In this document: positions 25,868 to 33,956 of the stretch, piece by piece
Position numbering within the stretch: position 1 is the first letter of the stretch
Layout: the number at the start of each line of letters is the position of its first letter
Assembly: GCF_027158005.1 (NCBI RefSeq)
Contig: NZ_JAPVLQ010000002.1
Coordinates: 496,001-560,000, forward strand
Source: Rhodococcus sp. H36-A4
GTDB taxonomy: Bacteria; Actinomycetota; Actinomycetes; Mycobacteriales; Mycobacteriaceae
Direction of reading: 5' to 3'
Length of the DNA stretch: 64,000 bases
The notes under the pieces: model-generated
Seen by the model: the letters and a program-made list of their open reading frames with translations, nothing else
Databases searched by the model: none
What the model was told of the DNA's origin: nothing
Position numbers and translations under genes: made by a program

Positions 25868-26575
25868 CTAGCGGCTGAGCCGCTCCTTCCGCAGTTGGGT
25901 GACCTCGTGGAGATCGAGCGGCGCCAGCGGCGATCCGAGCGCACGTTCGAGGAGATGGTCCGCCAACTCGGGATTACGCGCGAGTACCGGTCCGTGCATG
26001 TACGTCCCGATCACCGAACCTTGTACGACGCCTTCGCGTCCATCGCCGACGCCGTTGCCGACACCGTGCGTAACTTTCCCGAGCGCAGACGCGTCTGCGC
26101 CGAGTGTCGTTCCACCACGGTGGTTTTCGAAGCCGGTCAAATGTGAAGTGAGCCCGGAGAGCAAAGGTTCGGTGACGACCTCACCGATCGACCGCGTCGC
26201 CTGTGGCTTGGTGGTGACGTCGAACAGTGACACGCCGTCGACTCGCTCGCCGGAAGACGTTTCGTACCAGTGCCCGAGGACCTGAATAGCCGCGCAGATC
26301 GCGAGGACGGGAACGCCGCGCGCGGCCGCATTCTGCAGTCCGGGATATCGGGCGAGGTGACGCGTCGCCAATCGTTGCGCCGAGTCCTCGGCCCCGCCCA
26401 AGGTGTAGACGTCGAGCGAGGAGGGGACAGGGTCCTGCAGGGTGATGTGAACTACTTCGGCATCGATACCGCGCATGCGAAGACGCTGGCGGAGAATAAG
26501 CGCATTGCCGTTGTCGCCGTAGGTTCCCATGACGTCGGGCAGGACGAGGCCGATCCGAACGGTGGACTCAGACAT
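25868..26575 (-). CDS. gatD: Lipid II isoglutaminyl synthase, glutaminase subunit
   Basis: This 235-residue class I glutamine amidotransferase-like protein feeds ammonia to MurT, which amidates the D-Glu of lipid II stem peptide at the membrane. The nucleophile is Cys94 in LAICAAIQVLG, the same position as in Staphylococcus aureus GatD. The catalytic His is 194 in GTYMHGPVLA. Substrate-binding Arg lies in GFENHRGGT. The start ATG overlaps the end of murT by 8 bp, so the two subunits are translationally coupled. In mycobacteria the gene is annotated cobQ2. Convergent with recR. Confidence 0.93.
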   Translation of the reverse strand: MSESTVRIGLVLPDVMGTYGDNGNALILRQRLRMRGIDAEVVHITLQDPVPSSLDVYTLGGAEDSAQRLATRHLARYPGLQNAAARGVPVLAICAAIQVLGHWYETSSGERVDGVSLFDVTTKPQATRSIGEVVTEPLLSGLTSHLTGFENHRGGTTLGADASALGKVTHGVGNGVGDGREGVVQGSVIGTYMHGPVLARNPELADHLLERALGSPLAPLDLHEVTQLRKERLSR

Positions 26576-27851
26576 CGTGCACCTCGCGTGCGAGCGCGCG
26601 GCCGAGGTCGCGGAACGCGGTGTAATTGGCCAGCACTTCCACGCGTCCGGGCGGACAGGATGCTATGGCCTTCAGTGGATCTGTCACGGTCGTGTGCGGG
26701 GAACCGGCGTAGAGCAGGCGCACACCCAGATCGGTAGCGCGTTCTCCGGAAGCGACGACGGCGACGTTCTCGAAATGTTCGAAGCGTACGTCCCACAGCC
26801 AGGAGAGGTCTTCCCCGTCGGGAACCTGACCGTTGACGGCGATGACCAGACCCTCCACGGTGGGGTCGATCATCGACATGGCTTCCTGCCATCCCGCGGG
26901 ATTCTTGGCGAGAAGCAGACGCACGGAATGAGGTCCGTACTGGACTGTCGAGTAGCGGCCGGCGACCTCGTCCACTCCCGACGCAGCGGCAACGGCGTCG
27001 ACCGCGCTCGCACCGAGAGTCACGGCAGCGGCGACGGCTTGAGCCGCGTTACCGCGGTTGGCTCTACCGGGCAGAGCCAGGGTCATCGGAATCTTGAGAC
27101 TGTTCGGCCCGTACAGATTTTCGTCGTCGAGCCACCAGTCGGGTGTCGGGCGCTCGAAGGCTACGCCGTTTCCGACGTCGCCGCCGGTGCTGTACCAGTG
27201 GTCGCCGTCCCAGACGATCGGTTCTCCGGTCCTCGGGCAGCTGACGGAGTCTCCCGCCCAGCCGCCTCCTGCCGCCACCCATACGACGTTGGGGGCATCG
27301 AACGCGGCTGACGTGACGAGGACGTCGTCACAGTTGGCGATGACGACGGTCTCGGGGTGCCGTGCCAGACCGGCGCGCAGCTTGCGCTCGATCATGTTGA
27401 TCTCGCCGACGCGATCGAGCTGATCGCGGCTGAGGTTCAGTAGTACGACAGCATCGGGGGATACCGCGTCGCACACGTGGGGGACGTGTAGTTCGTCCAC
27501 TTCCAGCGCAGCGATCGGAGCATCGAGGTGGGCGAACAGGGCCGCAACGATTCCGGCATCCATGTTGGCACCGTCGGCCTGGGTGGCTACTTCTCCGAGG
27601 GGAGCGAGTGCTGCCGCCGTCATTCGCGTCGTCGTCGATTTTCCATTGGTACCCGTCACTACGACCGTGCGACGGCCGGAGCCGAGACCGGTCAGTATGT
27701 CCGGGTCGATCTTGAGAGCGACGAGGCCGCCGATCATCGATCCCTTGCCCCGGCCTGCCTTGCGTGACGCCCACGTTGCAGCGTCGGCTGCTCGTAGTGC
27801 CAGCCTTCCGCGTGCACCTATCGCCGCTCTGCGCTCACCCGCTCGAACCAT
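26568..27851 (-). CDS. murT: Lipid II isoglutaminyl synthase, Mur-ligase-like subunit
   Basis: This 427-residue Mur-ligase-type ATPase amidates lipid II together with GatD. The P-loop is VVTGTNGKSTTTRM (GTNGKSTT, 67-74). The central domain holds DELHVPHV and LLNLSRDQLDRVGE. The C-terminal DUF1727 part ends in EVLANYTAFRDLGRAL. ATG at 27851 gives the usual N-terminus; an in-frame ATG at 27899 would add 16 residues. The zinc-ribbon insert normally with four cysteines is degenerate: only Cys205 remains (T208, S221 and G224 at the other places). The catalytic parts look intact. Confidence 0.93.
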   Translation of the reverse strand: MVRAGERRAAIGARGRLALRAADAATWASRKAGRGKGSMIGGLVALKIDPDILTGLGSGRRTVVVTGTNGKSTTTRMTAAALAPLGEVATQADGANMDAGIVAALFAHLDAPIAALEVDELHVPHVCDAVSPDAVVLLNLSRDQLDRVGEINMIERKLRAGLARHPETVVIANCDDVLVTSAAFDAPNVVWVAAGGGWAGDSVSCPRTGEPIVWDGDHWYSTGGDVGNGVAFERPTPDWWLDDENLYGPNSLKIPMTLALPGRANRGNAAQAVAAAVTLGASAVDAVAAASGVDEVAGRYSTVQYGPHSVRLLLAKNPAGWQEAMSMIDPTVEGLVIAVNGQVPDGEDLSWLWDVRFEHFENVAVVASGERATDLGVRLLYAGSPHTTVTDPLKAIASCPPGRVEVLANYTAFRDLGRALAREVHDV

Positions 27852-27921
27852 GCGCCGAGTCTGGCACAGACTGGCCGACGAACTCTCCTCGGAAGTCACC
27901 CCGGACCGCTATCTTGGTTTC

Positions 27922-27935
27922 TAGAACATGTTCCA
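27922..27935. promoter_or_regulatory. Perfect KstR-type operator
   Basis: tagaacatgttcca fits the KstR consensus TnnAACnnGTTnnA at all fixed positions and is itself nearly palindromic. It lies 24-37 bp upstream of the NTF2-like isomerase gene. KstR represses sterol-catabolism genes in mycobacteria and rhodococci. Confidence 0.8.
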
Positions 27936-27958
27936 AAACTACGAAGGGACTACTTTTC

Positions 27959-28336
27959 ATGGCTCCAACTGCCGATGTCATCCGCAAGACGGTCGACGCA
28001 TACGTTCAGGCCGTCGCGCACGGCACTGTCGACGACATCTTGGCTTTGTACGCCGAGGGCGCCACGGTGGAAGATCCGGTCGGCACCGAGGTCAAGACCA
28101 CCGAAGCATCGATCAGGGAGTTCTATGCCGTGGTCGAACCGATGGAGCAGACCGGAGAGGTACTGACGGTTCGAATCGCGGCGAGCACCGCTGCGTTCCA
28201 CTTCAAGCTGACAACCAAGTTCGGCGACAAGATGCTCGAGATCTCGCCGATCGATGTGATGGAGTTCGACGACGAGGGCAAGATCACTTCGATGCGCGCA
28301 ATCTGGGGTCAGGAAGACATGGTTCAGATTCCCTGA
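27959..28336 (+). CDS. NTF2/SnoaL-like protein, probable steroid Delta-isomerase
   Basis: This 125-residue protein has the cone-shaped NTF2-like fold of ketosteroid isomerases: ADVIRKTVDAYVQAVAHGTVD, read in parts, DDILALYAEGATVEDPVG with the typical acidic DPVG turn, and a final sheet strand (EDDEGKITSMRAIWG-type). In ketosteroid isomerases Tyr near residue 14 and Asp near 38 catalyse the Delta5-Delta4 shift; Tyr15 and Asp39 are present here. A perfect KstR operator lies just upstream. This strongly suggests a role in sterol degradation. The 3' end overlaps the convergent EamA transporter gene by 53 bp. Confidence 0.8.
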   Translation: MAPTADVIRKTVDAYVQAVAHGTVDDILALYAEGATVEDPVGTEVKTTEASIREFYAVVEPMEQTGEVLTVRIAASTAAFHFKLTTKFGDKMLEISPIDVMEFDDEGKITSMRAIWGQEDMVQIP

Positions 28337-29261
28337 GTCGAGGTCGATCACGCCCGGGGCTCACAGCCCCGGTCGTTCCCCGAGCCCCGGTCGTTCCCCG
28401 AGTTCCGGTCATTCCGCCGAGGCAGCCACCGATGACGACGGCTGCTCCGACCAGTGACAAGGCGCTCGGGGCCTCGTCGAGGAATATCCACGCTCCGGCG
28501 ATACCGACGACGGGGACGAGCAGGGAGAACGGTGCGATGACACCCGCGGGGTGGCGGCTGATCAGTACCGTCCAAAGGCCCGATCCGGCGATGGTCCCCA
28601 GCAGCACGATGTAGGTGAGACCGGCGAGCGCCGGCCAACCCGACGAGCTGAACGAGTCACCGAGGGCACGCCACCCCGTGGATGGTCCCTCTACCGCAGC
28701 CGAGAGTGCAAGCATCGGAAGCGGCGGGATCACGCACATCCACAGCATCAGCCGCATCGGTTCGGTCGACCTGGCAAGCCTGTTGCCGAGGTTGCCGAAT
28801 GCCCAACCGAGGCCGGCGAGCAACGTCAGTACGACGGGCAGCAACGACGCGGCCTGTGCTCGGTCCCAACCGATGAGGGCCATCCCCACGACGGCGACGG
28901 TGATACCGACTATTCGGCGGCGACCGACGTGCTCACGAAGTAGCAGCGCACCTAGGACGATGGTAAATGGTGCCGAAGATTGCAGCACGAGTGATGCGAG
29001 CCCGGTGGGCATCCCGGCATTCATCGCTGCGAAGAGAAAAGCGAACTGTAGAAATCCGAAGCCGAACCCGTAGAGCAGAAGCCAGGCGATCGGCACCTTC
29101 GGCGGACGAACGAACAGCAGTACCGGGATCGCGATCACGAGAAACCGAAGACCGGCGAAGAAGAACGGCGGGAAGTGATCGAGGCCGACCCGAATGGCAA
29201 GAAAGTTGAGTCCCCAGAGCACCGCGACGGTGAGCCCGAGGAGTCGATCGCGGTTGTTCAC
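28284..29261 (-). CDS. EamA/DMT-superfamily transporter
   Basis: This 325-residue inner-membrane protein has ten hydrophobic helices in two EamA halves, like the RhaT/YdcZ type drug/metabolite exporters. Conserved features are WGLNFLAIRVGL near the N-terminus and the second half ending VVIGGCLGG. GTG at 29261 was preferred; ATG at 29285 is possible. After the last helix there is an unusual tail of about 46 residues, Thr/Gly/Arg-rich, encoded by an 18-bp repeat, which overlaps the convergent isomerase gene. A LysR gene is divergent from it and may regulate it. The substrate is unknown. Confidence 0.85.
   Translation of the reverse strand: MNNRDRLLGLTVAVLWGLNFLAIRVGLDHFPPFFFAGLRFLVIAIPVLLFVRPPKVPIAWLLLYGFGFGFLQFAFLFAAMNAGMPTGLASLVLQSSAPFTIVLGALLLREHVGRRRIVGITVAVVGMALIGWDRAQAASLLPVVLTLLAGLGWAFGNLGNRLARSTEPMRLMLWMCVIPPLPMLALSAAVEGPSTGWRALGDSFSSSGWPALAGLTYIVLLGTIAGSGLWTVLISRHPAGVIAPFSLLVPVVGIAGAWIFLDEAPSALSLVGAAVVIGGCLGGMTGTRGTTGARGTTGAVSPGRDRPRLRESEPCLPDPRLRASK
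28365..28418. repeat. 18-bp tandem repeat in the transporter tail
   Basis: Two exact copies of agccccggtcgttccccg (28365-28382, 28383-28400) are followed by a diverged third (28401-28418). On the minus strand they encode the TRGTTGARGTTGA-like C-terminal tail of the EamA protein. Confidence 0.8.
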
Positions 29262-29333
29262 GGTCACTATCGTTACCGTTAGCAAACATCAGCACAATCT
29301 AATAAATCCACATGAATGATTAAGCTTTGCTTC

Positions 29334-30233
29334 ATGAATGTCGAGCGCTTGCGGATCCTGCGGGAGCTGGCCGACCGCGGGACGGTCGCGGCAGCGGCTT
29401 CGGCGCTGTCCTTGACGCCGTCGGCGGTGTCCCAGCAGCTCAAGTTGCTTGCCAAAGAAGCCGGCGTGACGTTGTTGGAACCCGACGGCCGAAGGCTGCG
29501 ATTGACCGACGCCGGGCATGCGCTCGTGCTGCGCGCTGACGAGGTCGTGTCAGCGTTGGACAGGGCCGCCGCAGAGATGGCCTCGTACGGCAACTCCCCG
29601 CGTGGACGCGTGCGTGTCGCGCTGTTTCCTTCGGGCGCGGCGCTACTGCTTCCTGGTGTGCTGGACAGATTGAGCGAGAGCGGGACCCGCGTCGACGCCA
29701 GCGACGAGGACCTCCCCGCATCTTCCGTGCCGACGCTTCTTGCGGACTATGACGTCGTCTTGACTCATCGTGATGACGTTGCCCCGGCGACTGCGGCAAT
29801 GCGCATCGAAGTCGTGCCGCTGATGCGTGAACCGATCGATCTGGTTTTGCCGCCGGATCATGCACTGGCAGGGCAGGATTCGGTAGATCTGCGCCAGCTG
29901 GCGGAAGAGCGCTGGATAAGCGTGCGCGGTGGCTTCCCGGTTGACGACGTATTGCTGTCGGTCGCGGCGGCTACCGGAGTGCAACCGCGAGTCGTGCAGC
30001 GCATCAATGATTTTCGGGTGACAGAGGAGCTCGTAGCTCGTGGTCACGGCGTCGCGCTGATGCCACGTTTTGCGGTGGTGCATCCGCTGCTTGTTCGACT
30101 GCCGTTGAAGGGTGTGAAGGCCGGGCGGATCTACGAACTCGCAACGAGGCCGGGAGCACACAGGCTTCCGGCCGTCGCCGCGGTCATCGAGGCTTTTCGT
30201 GCGGAGGCTTCGCAGGTGAGCGGAAATGCATGA
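29334..30233 (+). CDS. LysR-family transcriptional regulator
   Basis: This 299-residue regulator has the N-terminal LysR helix-turn-helix (LRILRELADRGTVAAAASAL, then SLTPSAVSQQLKLLAKEAG). A periplasmic-binding-like effector domain follows (from about residue 85: GRVRVALFPSGAALLLPGVL; VPLMREPIDLVLPPDHALAG). ATG at 29334 gives the usual N-terminus; ATG at 29316 would add six residues. It is divergent from the EamA transporter across about 70 bp, the classical arrangement for LysR control of a neighbour. Its effector is unknown. Confidence 0.9.
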   Translation: MNVERLRILRELADRGTVAAAASALSLTPSAVSQQLKLLAKEAGVTLLEPDGRRLRLTDAGHALVLRADEVVSALDRAAAEMASYGNSPRGRVRVALFPSGAALLLPGVLDRLSESGTRVDASDEDLPASSVPTLLADYDVVLTHRDDVAPATAAMRIEVVPLMREPIDLVLPPDHALAGQDSVDLRQLAEERWISVRGGFPVDDVLLSVAAATGVQPRVVQRINDFRVTEELVARGHGVALMPRFAVVHPLLVRLPLKGVKAGRIYELATRPGAHRLPAVAAVIEAFRAEASQVSGNA

Positions 30234-30254
30234 CGTGCCATACATTTCCGCTCA
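30217..30254. terminator. Hairpin at the 3' end of the LysR gene
   Basis: Perfect 12-bp arms tgagcggaaatg (30217-30228) and catttccgctca (30243-30254) flank a 14-base loop. The left arm overlaps the stop of the LysR gene. It faces a convergent gene and can serve both. Confidence 0.65.
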
Positions 30255-30271
30255 GATGCGAAGAAATCTGC

Positions 30272-30664
30272 CTACTGTAGTGCCTTGGCCTTCAGCTGCG
30301 AGAATTCCTCATCGGTGATGGTTCCACTGTCGAGAAGTGCCTTGGCGTGTGCAATCTCCTCGGCGGAGGTGCGCCCAGCGACCTGCTTGATGTACTGCTC
30401 TTGTTCGTCCCTCGCGTGCTGCATGGCCGACACCTGACGCTTGGTCATATCGCCACCCTTGGCGATCAGGTAGATCAGCGCCGTGATGAACGGTGCCACG
30501 ATCAGGAAGAAGACCCAAATGGCCTTCACCCATCCAGAGCTCTTGTGATCCCTGAACAAGTCTCCGATGATCGAGAACAGCACCATGAGATAGGCGATGA
30601 ATGCGAAGCTGACGATGATCAGCCAGAGGAAATCCCAGAACGAATCCACGATTCGATACTCCAT
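30272..30664 (-). CDS. Membrane protein with PLDc_N and SHOCT domains
   Basis: This 130-residue protein has two transmembrane helices (FLWLIIVSFAFIAYLMVLFS and IWVFFLIVAPFITALIYLIA) in a PLDc_N-type layout. A charged linker follows, then a C-terminal SHOCT motif (EIAHAKALLDSGTITDEEFSQLKAKAL). SHOCT motifs are short helical elements found at protein ends and thought to mediate oligomerisation. ATG at 30664 was chosen; a TTG five codons upstream lacks a usable site. It is divergent from a two-gene unit that also contains a SHOCT protein. Function unknown. Confidence 0.78.
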   Translation of the reverse strand: MEYRIVDSFWDFLWLIIVSFAFIAYLMVLFSIIGDLFRDHKSSGWVKAIWVFFLIVAPFITALIYLIAKGGDMTKRQVSAMQHARDEQEQYIKQVAGRTSAEEIAHAKALLDSGTITDEEFSQLKAKALQ

Positions 30665-30817
30665 TTCGAGTAAGAGCAATTCCTGACGACAGAAATTGGT
30701 GCGGGTCTTGCGACTCAGTGTCGCACTTGCCTTCGAGCAAGATCATCATCCGAAACAGGTGAATTCACCCGTGTCGGATGATGCCGTCGTCGATGAATGC
30801 AAGGAAATATCGTTTCG

Positions 30818-31249
30818 ATGAGTGAGACGGTGTTCGATATAGGGCCGGTTGGCCTGTTGGTCATGACATTTCCCGGTGATCGGGCAAATCCCAAGGTGGT
30901 CGAGGCGCTACAAAGCGCGATCGCCCAAGGCTCGGTGTCGCTTCTCGATCTGGTGTTCATCGGACGAAGACCGGACGGAACTTACCGTCAGGTCGATGTC
31001 GACGAGAAGCTCGAAGACGTGGGTCTCGAGATCCTCTCGCTCGAAGCCAAGGCATTGATCAGCGATGAGGATCTCGACGTCGTGCGTGAGTCCCTCGAAC
31101 CGGGGACTTCCGCCGCAGTTCTCGTCTACGAGCAGACCTGGGCCCGAACCTTCGCTAACGCATCGCGCGCGGCAGGTGGCGAAGTCGCACTGCACGTTCA
31201 AATTCCACGGGAAACAGTCGAGATCGCGCTCGCTGCAGCGCTGGTATAG
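30818..31249 (+). CDS. DUF6325-family protein
   Basis: This 143-residue protein starts VFDIGPVGLLVMTFPGD and contains LLDLVFIGRRPDGTYRQVDVD and GTSAAVLVYEQTWARTFANA. This layout matches small DUF6325/DUF1269-like proteins that commonly precede a SHOCT protein gene in actinobacteria. ATG at 30818 was chosen; ATG at 30797 is possible. There is no signal peptide. The SHOCT gene follows after 9 bp with its own site (GGAGAA), so they form an operon. Biological role unknown; a stress role is often suggested for such pairs. Confidence 0.7.
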   Translation: MSETVFDIGPVGLLVMTFPGDRANPKVVEALQSAIAQGSVSLLDLVFIGRRPDGTYRQVDVDEKLEDVGLEILSLEAKALISDEDLDVVRESLEPGTSAAVLVYEQTWARTFANASRAAGGEVALHVQIPRETVEIALAAALV

Positions 31250-31258
31250 GAGAAATAC

Positions 31259-31555
31259 ATGGTATTCGGACGAGGACGCGTCGGCAGACCGGGACTACTC
31301 GGAACGGTAGCCCGCACCGCTGTCGTCGCGGGGACGGCGAACGCGACGTCCAACGCGATGAATCGCCGCAGACAATCGCGCGAGGAGCAACAACAGGCAC
31401 CACCGCCACCACCGCCACCCATAGCTGCACCCGCATCTGCACCTCCAGCCGAGGACGACCTCGTCGGCCAGATCCAGAAGTTGGCCGCGCTGCGCGATGC
31501 AGGGGTGCTCGACGAGAACGAGTTCGCGGCAGCGAAAGCAAAGCTCCTCGCCTGA
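31259..31555 (+). CDS. Small SHOCT-domain protein
   Basis: This 98-residue protein begins MVFGRGRVGRPGLLGTVART, continues with an Ala-rich segment, then a proline run (QQQAPPPPPPP) and a C-terminal SHOCT motif (DLVGQIQKLAALRDAGVLDE, then NEFAAAKAKLLA). It is the second gene of the DUF6325-SHOCT unit and ends just before a strong hairpin. The N-terminal part resembles a glycine-zipper/hydrophobic segment that may interact with membranes. Function is unknown. Confidence 0.8.
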   Translation: MVFGRGRVGRPGLLGTVARTAVVAGTANATSNAMNRRRQSREEQQQAPPPPPPPIAAPASAPPAEDDLVGQIQKLAALRDAGVLDENEFAAAKAKLLA

Positions 31556-31578
31556 TCCCCGGGGGTGGTGGAACCACA

Positions 31579-31612
31579 CGGGCCCCTCTCCGCGTTGGCG
31601 GAGAAGGGCCCG
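31579..31612. terminator. Strong bidirectional hairpin between shoct gene and leuA
   Basis: 15-base arms (31579-31593 and 31598-31612) pair with one mismatch around a GTTG loop. It separates two convergent units and lies 17 bp from the leuA stop. Confidence 0.85.
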
Positions 31613-31629
31613 AGTGATCTTCTAGCGAG

Positions 31630-33468
<1,839 letters not shown>

Positions 33469-33483
33469 TTATCGACCGGCGCG

Positions 33484-33529
33484 AAAAACCCCGCGACGGG
33501 AAGCCAGTCTGATTCAGACCCCGTCGCGG
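33484..33529 (-). terminator. Attenuator terminator of leuA
   Basis: On the minus strand arms CCGCGACGGG and CCCGTCGCGG (10 bp, at 33520-33529 and 33491-33500) form a hairpin followed by GGTTTTTC (T-run at 33484-33488). A smaller hairpin (GTCTG/CAGAC, 33507-33519) sits in its loop. It starts inside the leader peptide and ends 48 bp before leuA, as expected of a transcription attenuator. Confidence 0.85.
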
Positions 33530-33555
33530 CGATCGAGGAGGAGCGCACGCTGCAT
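33514..33555 (-). CDS. leuL: leuA leader peptide (13 residues)
   Basis: A tiny frame, MQRALLLDRRDGV, contains three consecutive Leu codons (CTC CTC CTC) and stops (TGA) in the loop of the attenuator. GAATAGGAG-like bases on the plus strand here do not help; on the minus strand ctcctattc precedes the ATG, so the ribosome site is weak and initiation may be near-leaderless. The design fits attenuation: when Leu-tRNA is scarce the ribosome stalls at the CTC run and the terminator arm at 33520-33529 is kept from pairing. LEU attenuators before leuA are known in actinobacteria by comparative work. Confidence 0.8.
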   Translation of the reverse strand: MQRALLLDRRDGV

Positions 33556-33611
33556 GAATAGGAGTGTACTACCGCGAGCGCAATCCTCGTGCCGGGGTCA
33601 GCAAGGAAAGT

Positions 33612-33845
33612 TCAATCGGGAAGTCTTCGCAACTCGACGACGGTCAGTCCCAACGCGTCGAAACGCGCAAGCATCCCGCGCAAGGCGGTCTCGTCGTCCA
33701 CCGGGCCGAACAGCCGTGTGAACGGCATCGGGACTTCGGTGGTGGCGAGATCCGGGAAGGCAGCCTGCGCACGTTCGGACAGCTCACCCTCGACGAGGAA
33801 TTCGTACCGAACTCTGCGGGTGTTGGTATCGGCGGGCTGAGCCAT
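33612..33845 (-). CDS. Small conserved hypothetical protein
   Basis: This 77-residue soluble protein of unknown function reads MAQPADTNTRRVRYEFLVEG, then ELSERAQAAFPDL, MPFTRLFGPVDDETALRGML and ends FDALGLTVVELRRLPD. The pattern suggests a small alpha/beta (ferredoxin-like) domain, with RYEFLVEG and LTVVELRRL as strands. Small proteins of this type are common in Rhodococcus and Mycobacterium. ATG at 33845 follows AAGGAGCAGCACC, a strong ribosome site. It is monocistronic between leuA and the large LuxR regulator. Confidence 0.7.
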   Translation of the reverse strand: MAQPADTNTRRVRYEFLVEGELSERAQAAFPDLATTEVPMPFTRLFGPVDDETALRGMLARFDALGLTVVELRRLPD

Positions 33846-33956
33846 GGTGCTGCTCCTTCGAGGTCCGCTGCTGGCGTTATTACCAGGTTCCGCGCCCCCG
33901 GCCGTCGCGGCATCACCCGCAGATGGTGAACCCGCGCCATGTCTTCGAGCGGCGAA

